Origin: an uncultured Sphingomonadales bacterium
GTDB taxonomy: Bacteria; Pseudomonadota; Alphaproteobacteria; Sphingomonadales; Sphingomonadaceae
Assembly: GCA_903832325.1 (NCBI GenBank)
Contig: CAILBC010000019.1
Coordinates: 1-64,000 of the forward strand
Reading direction: 5' to 3'
Length of the DNA stretch: 64,000 nt
Below are positions 58,137-64,000 of the stretch, in pieces. Below the pieces are notes generated by a model. That model was not told the DNA's origin. It ran no database searches and was given only the letters and a program-made list of their open reading frames with translations. The position numbers were made by a program, and so were the translations under genes. How positions within the stretch are numbered: position 1 is the first letter of the stretch; each line of letters starts with the position of its first letter.

Positions 58137-58913
58137 TTATTGCTCTTCGCCATCCATCGGAACCGGCTTCAATGCCGAGTCGCGTGCGGCACGAAACCGG
58201 GCGATCTGGATTTCGAAAGCGCTGACCAGGTCCTGCAAGCTGTCGCGCTCCGCCCGAACCTTGGCGAGGACCTTCAGCAGCCGCTCCAGACGATCCTCCA
58301 GCGTCGCCGTGACCTTCCGTTCGACCCACGCTGACTCGGCATCCAGATTGATGAAATCAATCTTCTCGTCGCCTTCCTCGTCCTTGATCGGAAAACCTTC
58401 GAGCTGCTGCTGGACGAACCAGGCCATGTCCATCAGCGCGGCTTCCTGGTTGGCGACGCCCCCCTCGGTCTCGACGGCCCCAAAGCTGAGCAGGACGGTG
58501 TTCAACATGCCCCGCTCGTCCTCACGAAGGCGAAACGTCACCGACAAATGGAGATCGGCCGGCGCCTCGCCACGCAGGATCGGCCCCAACGCGGCCTCGT
58601 CGTGCATCTCGGCCTGCTTGAGCAAGGCCGGGTAGTTCTCCTTGCTGATATAGGGTGCCAGGGCTGCGAGCTTGATCCAGCCGATCCTCTTCAGCCGTGC
58701 AGCCGGAACCGGCAAGGTGGCGAAGGCCCGATCGATCCGGACCAGATCGGTCGCGACTAGCGTCGGCAGGCAGCAATAGCGGACGGCGGCAAGGTACGCG
58801 GCTTCGTCCTTATCCTGCAGCTGCCGCAAAATCTGCCCCAGTCGTATGAAGCTGGCATCCACGTCTCCGGCCAGAGTCATCGCCTCGGACGTCAGTTTTT
58901 CGGTGTCACGCAA
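58137..58913 (-). CDS. Island protein of unknown function
   Basis: 258 residues from a TTG at 58913, chosen because AAGGAGG lies five bases upstream; the frame stays open further 5' but that part is repeated elsewhere as non-coding DNA. A helical N-terminal part (VDASFIRLGQILRQLQDKDE), a middle region (LKRIGWIKLAALAPYISKEN), and a C-terminal coiled coil (LEDRLERLLKVLAKVRAERD) are seen. No cysteine-rich or catalytic motif. I do not recognise the family. The end has acidic residues. Confidence 0.7.
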   Translation of the reverse strand: MRDTEKLTSEAMTLAGDVDASFIRLGQILRQLQDKDEAAYLAAVRYCCLPTLVATDLVRIDRAFATLPVPAARLKRIGWIKLAALAPYISKENYPALLKQAEMHDEAALGPILRGEAPADLHLSVTFRLREDERGMLNTVLLSFGAVETEGGVANQEAALMDMAWFVQQQLEGFPIKDEEGDEKIDFINLDAESAWVERKVTATLEDRLERLLKVLAKVRAERDSLQDLVSAFEIQIARFRAARDSALKPVPMDGEEQ

Positions 58914-59095
58914 AGGTCCCTCCTTGGATTGGTGTTCCTTTGGACGTAACTTTGAGGCGACCGGGGGCAATTAGAAAACGACGTTAAACCAATAATTTGA
59001 CTGATTTTCCGGCGAAATTTCGGCGAAATTCGGCCCGTTCCGACAAGGGGGTGACTTCAGCAGATGCAGATCGGGCCAGGGTTTCCCGGGCGGGC
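58891..59095. repeat. Island direct repeat, copy 1 (promoter and start region)
   Basis: About 205 bp that match 62448-62636 in the same orientation with scattered changes and small indels. It covers the first codons, TTG start and AAGGAGG site of the 58137-58913 gene plus its upstream DNA, with a tandem TTCGGCGAAAT motif at 59009-59031. Shared landmarks: GTCAGTTTTTCGGTGTCACG, CCTCCTTGGATTGGTG and GATGCAGATCGGGCCA (copy 1 spelling; the last reads AATGCAGATCGGGCCA in copy 2). Confidence 0.85.
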
Positions 59096-59114
59096 CTCGA
59101 GCTATGAAGTCGGC

Positions 59115-59918
59115 TTACCGACAAGGGACAGACAAACGATCCGCCGCTGTACTGATACGTTCCCGCACCTCGGGGCTGGCCGGAAACACCATGTAGCCGT
59201 CGGCAACAGTGCCAAGCATCATCGACTCCTCGCGCGCGGCAAAGCGCCACATCATGGCGACGAGCAGGCAGAGCATCGCATCAAGTTGATCCTGGTCTGC
59301 CTTCTTCGGCTTGGTGCAGGCAGCCCGCTCTGCGCACCATGTGGCAGCCTCATCGCAACCGAAGCCTGTGAACCGGTCAGCAGCAACCTGGGCAACCAAC
59401 TGCCAGTCGGGGAGGCGATAGGTCTTGCGCCTTGCTGGGTTGTATTTTGGCGCTGAATGGCGCCCGAAGAAACCTGTATGTAATGATGGCAGGGCCAAGG
59501 CGGGAAATACCTCCATCACGTGCAGCCCCGCCGTCGCGGTCCGCGCTGCCTCAGGGTCCACCGCCGCGTTGATCCCGTCGAGGAACGGCCAGATCGGCGC
59601 TGCATCGCAGAACATGCCCACCTTGCCACGGTTGGCCGGTTGCACCCCGCCGCCGAGCCAACTGACGAGGGTAGCTGCAACCCGTTCAACGGGGCGCATG
59701 CTGGTCGGGTTTTTCACGACGGTAGGCTGGTCGAGGGCAAGAATGGTAACGCCGTCTGGCGACCGGACCTGCTCGATGAAGCCAGCTGCATCGTCGAAAT
59801 GTGCGAGCCGAGGCGCCTCGAACGAGACCGCTGTCTTTCCGTCGAATGCGGCCGCGCAAATCGCGCCGGGAGTCCGGTCGGTCCACGCGGAGTCGAAGCC
59901 GATGAGAACATCCACCAT
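59115..59918 (-). CDS. DUF429-family protein
   Basis: 267 residues from the ATG at 59918. It begins VLIGFDSAWTDRTPGAICAA, an RNase H-like fold start with the first acidic residue, and continues with VTILALDQPTVVKNPTSMRP and VMEVFPALALP. The second half contains AACTKPKKADQDQLDAMLCLLVAM with an Asp-Asp-Asp-like set. DUF429 proteins are predicted nucleases. It is in a run of minus-strand island genes. Confidence 0.82.
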   Translation of the reverse strand: MVDVLIGFDSAWTDRTPGAICAAAFDGKTAVSFEAPRLAHFDDAAGFIEQVRSPDGVTILALDQPTVVKNPTSMRPVERVAATLVSWLGGGVQPANRGKVGMFCDAAPIWPFLDGINAAVDPEAARTATAGLHVMEVFPALALPSLHTGFFGRHSAPKYNPARRKTYRLPDWQLVAQVAADRFTGFGCDEAATWCAERAACTKPKKADQDQLDAMLCLLVAMMWRFAAREESMMLGTVADGYMVFPASPEVRERISTAADRLSVPCR

Positions 59919-59974
59919 GTGCCGCTTAACCCCCACTGTGACGAATGACGACCTGATCCGGCACCGGCTTCCTC

Positions 59975-60817
59975 TTAGTTGCGGTTAAGCCCCATTTCGC
60001 GGCTCTGCAGCTTCTGCTTCCACAGGTCTTCCAGCTTGATGATCTCCTCCGGCGTGGCCGCAGAGCCGGCCACTTCGAGGATGCTGACCTGGTAATCCGA
60101 GGGGTCCCGGCTTCTGAGTGCGGCATTGCCTCCATGTCCGGTTGCAACATAGGATTGCCAGCGACCCCAGAAACCGTCGGCGCCGTATGCTGAACCCACA
60201 TACTGTTCATGGGTTCGCGGGCAGGTGAGCAGGTAGACGCCCCGGGCTGCAGAAAGAGTAACGGCCCAGCTCCGCGGGATGCCATGCAGATCACCAAGGC
60301 TGCGGATGAAGCGGGTATAGCCGGGGAAGTCGGGCTCCCGAAACTCCCGCACAAGTTCAACGATCACCTTGTTGCCACTTTTGCCCGCAGCCCGCTGAAC
60401 CCACTGGCGTGCACCGCCGCCCCATTCGACCTTCAATCTCGCCGCAAGCGGCTCGAACTCCGACAGACGCTCGAACCGGTAAATATTGAGGTCTTTGCCG
60501 ATCTGGGCCGAGGTCTGGCGGGCCAGCGGATCGACCCAATCAGCCGCGACGGGTTCGTACCCGCTGATCTTGTAGAGCCCTGCAAAAAGCGTGCTGCCAT
60601 CAGGCGGCACGACGAAACTCGCCCAGTAGGGTGAGTTGAAATAGGCTTTGCGGCCGACCGGCTGCGAGCTTTGGTACCGCTCAAATTCGGGACGATCATC
60701 CCGCCAGAGCGAATAGGGCGTGCGGCCGCCCTGGTAGACCTTGTGGTGCCGAAGCAACCTGACATCCGCCGGATCGATCCCGGCCTGTTCCAGCAGGGTG
60801 TTGAAGTAGAGCTTCAT
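59975..60817 (-). CDS. GIY-YIG nuclease-domain protein
   Basis: 280 residues from the ATG at 60817; a GTG at 60826 is possible. The N-terminal 170 residues form an unknown domain (GGRTPYSLWRDDRPEFERYQ). The C-terminal GIY-YIG nuclease is clear: RGVYLLTCPRTHEQYVGSAY, then GFWGRWQSYVATGHGGN and the catalytic Glu in IIKLEDLWKQKL. It is the type found in phage and island proteins with a DNA- or RNA-binding N-terminal part. Confidence 0.85.
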   Translation of the reverse strand: MKLYFNTLLEQAGIDPADVRLLRHHKVYQGGRTPYSLWRDDRPEFERYQSSQPVGRKAYFNSPYWASFVVPPDGSTLFAGLYKISGYEPVAADWVDPLARQTSAQIGKDLNIYRFERLSEFEPLAARLKVEWGGGARQWVQRAAGKSGNKVIVELVREFREPDFPGYTRFIRSLGDLHGIPRSWAVTLSAARGVYLLTCPRTHEQYVGSAYGADGFWGRWQSYVATGHGGNAALRSRDPSDYQVSILEVAGSAATPEEIIKLEDLWKQKLQSREMGLNRN

Positions 60818-60939
60818 TTCCTTCACCTTTTCATCAGGTCAGTCGGTCAGCCAGCCGGGCGGAGCGGCGATGACGTTGATGACGATTGTTCCGACTTTTA
60901 AGGGCCAAGCCTGCAAGTGCGGGGGCATGCGCTCGGCCC

Positions 60940-61803
60940 TCACCCGACGCCCGGCGTGCCGGAGGGCGAAGCGAACAGTGCGGCGAGCGTGGGCACCATT
61001 ACCCATTCGAACTCGCGTGGGGCCTGGGGGGTCGAATGTGGCGTCCAGCCTTCGGCGACGATGCTCATCCAGATCGGGCTGCCATCATCGCGTCGATCCG
61101 GGTCCCAGGCAAGGTGCTCGCACAGGCGGCGTGCAAGGCGACCATAGGCCAGGTTGGCCGTGGTGGGCCGGTCGGTGTTCAGCACAGCCCTGGCGACGGC
61201 GCGCATGGTGACGCTGCGGTGCCGGGCGGCGGCGTGAAAGCGCAGGATCGCTTCCTCCTTGGGTGACACGCCGATGGAGGATAGCGCGGCACGAAATGTG
61301 TCTGCGTCTGGCCGGGGGCGGAGCGGACGGGGCCTTGCCCATGCGGCGATCAGCGACTCCGGGTCCAGCGACAGGTCTCGCCACCACGCGGGGCCGTCTG
61401 GACGCGGGCGGATCGCGGGCAGATCGACAGGAAGGCCCGCGGCGATCGCTTCGCCCATGCGCTTGCGTGCTGGTGCCGCATAGAGCCCGGTGAACTCGCG
61501 TCCATAGCCACCCGCATCGACATGGCGGCAGAACAGCTCCCACTCGCCTGCGGGTGCCTTGAACCGCTTGTGGATGCGGCCGTGGCAGGCGTTGCAAAGG
61601 GGGTAGGTCTGGGGAGGCGCGATCGTGACCGGGAGCGAGTAATCCTCGGAGTGCCATTGGGTGGGGGGGCGATCAGGGTCCCCGCACAATGCACATGGAT
61701 GCGGCGGCGCGGTGGGATCGAGCGAGGCGAAATAGGCGCGGGCGGGCTTCGCTGTCGAGTTGCGCTGCTTCCCGCTGTAGCCGTTGTAGAACGTTTCAAC
61801 CAT
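60940..61803 (-). CDS. HNH-like zinc-motif protein
   Basis: 287 residues from the ATG at 61803. The N-terminal zinc module has HPCALCGDPDRPPTQWHSEDY and YPLCNACHGRIHKRFKAP, an HNH-endonuclease-like pattern with two CxxC pairs and His residues. The C-terminal half has a conserved-looking segment TDRPTTANLAYGRLARRLCE and may bind nucleic acid. It is in the same strand run as the GIY-YIG gene, with 122 bp between. Confidence 0.75.
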   Translation of the reverse strand: MVETFYNGYSGKQRNSTAKPARAYFASLDPTAPPHPCALCGDPDRPPTQWHSEDYSLPVTIAPPQTYPLCNACHGRIHKRFKAPAGEWELFCRHVDAGGYGREFTGLYAAPARKRMGEAIAAGLPVDLPAIRPRPDGPAWWRDLSLDPESLIAAWARPRPLRPRPDADTFRAALSSIGVSPKEEAILRFHAAARHRSVTMRAVARAVLNTDRPTTANLAYGRLARRLCEHLAWDPDRRDDGSPIWMSIVAEGWTPHSTPQAPREFEWVMVPTLAALFASPSGTPGVG

Positions 61804-61921
61804 ATCAGCGTGTTAGCGGCAAAACCTTAATGGTGCGTCAGCCTTCGGCATCCATTTGGTTCGGGAATACAGGAAAGGGCACAGAGCACGCGTCCTGAGA
61901 GCGGCAGGGGATCAATCTCGC

Positions 61922-62353
61922 CTAATCACATGCCGGCGAATGGGGCGACGCCTTGATGGTCCGGAAGTCGCGGCCAGTCCATTCGAAGTACGCGAACCCG
62001 CGGCAGTCTGCCGGGGTGCCGGAGTAATCCTTCGCGGCCCCCTTCCAAGCGGCCTTAAGCAGGCGGCTTTCTACGTGGTATTCAACATCCAAATCCGAAT
62101 TGGCCTCACCGCCCACAGGCAGCGGAACAACGCGACCGTCCTTCAGGTCAATCGCGTAGCCCATCGAACAATCCGTGCCGCAGCCGAATTGCGTTATTGC
62201 CACACTGCCGGCGAAGACGGGTCCCTGCTTCGCACCATCAGAGATCATGGTGCGGTACATGCGATAATCTCTCTGCGGGCCTGCAAAGTTTGGCCGCACC
62301 CATGGGCCGCTATATGGCATGCTCGGGAAATCCTGGAACTTGTAATCGGTCAA
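61922..62353 (-). CDS. Probable 5'-truncated periplasmic protein
   Basis: 143 residues from a TTG at 62353. The pattern FAGSVAITQFGCGTDCSMGYAI and ADCRGFAYFEW with paired cysteines matches small periplasmic proteins of sphingomonads that normally begin with a signal peptide. Here the frame upstream stops within 60 bp and no signal peptide is visible; the upstream DNA is copy 2 of the island repeat. I infer that a duplication or deletion joined the gene body to foreign 5' DNA. It may be a pseudogene. Confidence 0.6.
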   Translation of the reverse strand: MTDYKFQDFPSMPYSGPWVRPNFAGPQRDYRMYRTMISDGAKQGPVFAGSVAITQFGCGTDCSMGYAIDLKDGRVVPLPVGGEANSDLDVEYHVESRLLKAAWKGAAKDYSGTPADCRGFAYFEWTGRDFRTIKASPHSPACD

Positions 62354-62447
62354 GCTGGCCGCGGTTGGAAAGCTGTCATCACCCCCGGAAGCCGGCTTCT
62401 ACAACGCGGCGGCGCCAGCCTGGGGCTCGGCAGCAAGCGGTTCGGCC

Positions 62448-62636
62448 GTCAGTTTTTCGGTGTCACGCGAAGGTCCCTCCTTGGATTGGTGATCCTTTGG
62501 ACGAAACTTTGAGGCGACCGGGGCAATTCAAAAAAGGCTTTAAAACAATAATTTAACTGATTTTCTGGCGAAATTCAGCGCGTTCCGACATGGGGGTGCC
62601 GTCTGCAAATGCAGATCGGGCCAAGGTTTCCCGGCG
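62448..62636. repeat. Island direct repeat, copy 2 (start codon lost)
   Basis: About 189 bp similar to 58891-59095, same orientation. The AAGGAGG site is kept, but the TTG start of copy 1 is TCG here, and the reading frame ends 25 codons later in TAG at about 62398. One G is missing in the G-run upstream. It is a relic of the same gene start, not a working gene. Confidence 0.85.
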
Positions 62637-62708
62637 CTAGCTTGTGAAACCAATGCCGCATGCTCCAACATTTACATTTTTGTATCATGAGGCTGACGGT
62701 GGCTGCGC

Positions 62709-63278
62709 TTAGTCGTCGCTACTGCGCCCTTCAGATTTGCCCCACCAAGGCCTGAAGAGCCAGTTCGGCATCTGGTCGCTTGGAAGCGCTTTCTCTCCGC
62801 CTACGCGAGCCCTGGTGCCAGCGAGGGTCTTCGCTTCGATGACTATCCGATTGCGGCCATAAAGCGAGCCTGCCCAATTTCCTAACCTGCCAACCTTGTT
62901 TACCTCCCTGACCAAGTCCGCGCCTTCAAGCATGAACGACCTAATGGCTCCCGGTGCTATGCCGCATGGAAACGGTAGTTCAGCAGGGTCATCGTAGGCC
63001 AGAACGGTTGTCTGTGATCCATGCTGTCTGAAAATGCCGTGCCGGGCAATGACATCCACGATGAAGACTGTTCGCTGGGTAAGGTTTTGGACCACTAAAT
63101 GGGGTGCAACAAAGGGCGGATAATCATGGCCTCCGGCCTCAAACCATTCAATGTGGACGGCGATTTTATCTCGTTCGCCCATCCTCGTAATGGTTAAAGT
63201 AGTAAGTGCCGCCAAAACTGGTGATGCGACGACTGTGATCAGGGTTTGCCAAATTGGTGCCACGCCGGGATCAGTCAT
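62709..63278 (-). CDS. Membrane-anchored island protein of unknown function
   Basis: 189 residues. An N-terminal membrane anchor (IWQTLITVVASPVLAALTTL) is followed by a beta-rich domain (HLVVQNLTQRTVFIVDVIAR, PFPCGIAPGAIRSFML). No known motif. The start codon lies 13 bp after the stop of the gene at 63292-63606, so the two are probably co-transcribed. Confidence 0.65.
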   Translation of the reverse strand: MTDPGVAPIWQTLITVVASPVLAALTTLTITRMGERDKIAVHIEWFEAGGHDYPPFVAPHLVVQNLTQRTVFIVDVIARHGIFRQHGSQTTVLAYDDPAELPFPCGIAPGAIRSFMLEGADLVREVNKVGRLGNWAGSLYGRNRIVIEAKTLAGTRARVGGEKALPSDQMPNWLFRPWWGKSEGRSSDD

Positions 63279-63291
63279 TAGGATGCTCCAT

Positions 63292-63606
63292 TTAGCGCCT
63301 CGCTGCCAAGCTCACCAACAACGCGAAGGCCGAAACGATCAGGGCCAAGACTGAAACCCAAAATGCCCGCTTGGCATACGCTGCCTGCAAAACCGTTGCT
63401 GCGGATGCTGCAACTGTCGCTTCGTGTAAGCGGGCTTCTTTAGCTTCGCGTTCCGATCGTGCGCGCTGATCATGACGAGCCAGCCATTCTTCGGCATCGC
63501 GTTGTATATCATGTGGATAGCCGTGGCGTGCTACCAACATGCGGACCACATCCACACCTTGCTCCTCGAAACGCGCCTGAAATTCGGTTTGAAACGGTCC
63601 CGGCAA
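63292..63606 (-). CDS. Small C-terminal-anchored island protein
   Basis: 104 residues from a TTG, chosen because AGGAGG lies eight bases upstream. A charged helical N-terminal part (REAKEARLHEATVAASAATV) ends in a membrane helix (AFWVSVLALIVSAFALLVSL). It resembles small phage or island proteins with a tail anchor but I do not recognise a family. Its partner is the next membrane protein gene downstream. Confidence 0.65.
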   Translation of the reverse strand: MPGPFQTEFQARFEEQGVDVVRMLVARHGYPHDIQRDAEEWLARHDQRARSEREAKEARLHEATVAASAATVLQAAYAKRAFWVSVLALIVSAFALLVSLAARR

Positions 63607-64000
63607 CGGGATTTCCTCCTACATCGACATTTGGTACTACCATTTCCGAACCCGTGACGTTTCTCAAGTTTTTATGCCTGCGGCTTCGTTGCCCGCTTAT
63701 TTTACGCAGGGCCGGCAACAGGTTGCCTATGAGTCAAACTGTCATTGAAATATTATTTCAAAACACCGCAATCATCTCATCTCCAAGCGTTTCAATGCCG
63801 ATGTCTCGTGCGACGTCGATATTGTGTGCAGCGACATCATCATGGGCCCCCCAATCTGATCCCGACGCTGGCCTGCTGTCATAGATCGCACGTGACATTG
63901 GGATCATGTGATCCGACACTTAGGATCATCGTGCCGGTCATGGCTGGCAGCCACCGGTGATGTCCCACAAAATGACCAAATCTCTCCGCTGGTTCCCCAC
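63607..64000. other. Island interior at the window edge
   Basis: No gene is convincing. A 71-codon plus-strand frame at 63745-63960 lacks a ribosome-binding site and shows no domain. Base composition is lower in GC than the core. No attachment-site copy of tRNA-Pro is seen, so the island extends beyond the window. Confidence 0.4.

Noticed and set aside
63745-63960. 71-codon plus-strand frame near the window end
   Set aside because: No ribosome-binding site, Cys/His-rich random-looking text and no recognisable domain.

Overview
The window looks like chromosomal DNA of a sphingomonad alphaproteobacterium (Sphingomonadales, Novosphingobium/Sphingomonas-like). This rests on the high GC content, the NDUFS4-type complex I subunit, a long-chain polyprenyl synthase, the TonB-receptor content, DUF4118 kinases, and an alkylphenol-oxidase-type operon. 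The genus is inferred from gene content only.

Layout. (1) 1-860: remnant of an integrative element beside tRNA-Tyr. Its integrase is cut by 23-bp tandem repeats that look like an IS21-family end. (2) 861-18700: core genes: rlmB, HU, lon, mlaA, ybaB-dnaX, SRP RNA, an NDUFS4-like gene, hrpB, an exported decapeptide-repeat protein followed by a JmjC oxygenase, a KdpD/KdpE-like pair and an orphan Flp pilin. (3) 18700-33500: polysaccharide deacetylases, aldo-keto reductase, polyprenyl synthase, chorismate mutase, a tightly overlapping five-gene operon (SMP-30 lactonase, MFS carrier, VAO/PCMH flavoprotein, cytochrome c, small Tat-type protein) with a divergent TetR regulator, a degenerate histidine kinase, tRNA-Ile2 and metY. 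(4) 33500-43200: OmpA-like protein, TauD-like dioxygenase, a B12-riboswitch TonB receptor, then a binding-protein-like ORF, a large TonB receptor and a methyltransferase. (5) 43500-56000: cytochrome b561, 2-hydroxycarboxylate transporter and an OmpR-type two-component system, divergent from a beta-propeller gene and a TolC/MFP/RND efflux operon; then a secreted phosphoesterase. (6) 56364-64000: a second integrative element starting at tRNA-Pro with its own integrase, carrying DUF429, GIY-YIG and HNH-like proteins and several unknowns. It runs past the window end.

Most notable signals: (a) a family of dispersed bipartite palindromes (REP/BIME-like) at about 18.6, 21.3, 39.0, 43.4, 43.5, 54.8 and 56.0 kb. 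They share a linker, and their hairpin arms change in a compensatory way. (b) An exported repeat protein lying directly before a JmjC/cupin hydroxylase that appears to start at a non-AUG, non-GUG codon. (c) TTCAGG direct repeats in exact 11-bp phase upstream of both the two-component/beta-propeller divergent promoter and the efflux operon, which suggests one regulon. (d) A 0.2-kb duplication inside the tRNA-Pro island that copies a promoter and start region but has lost the start codon.

All gene calls rest on reading the translations, motifs and context; no database search was possible.
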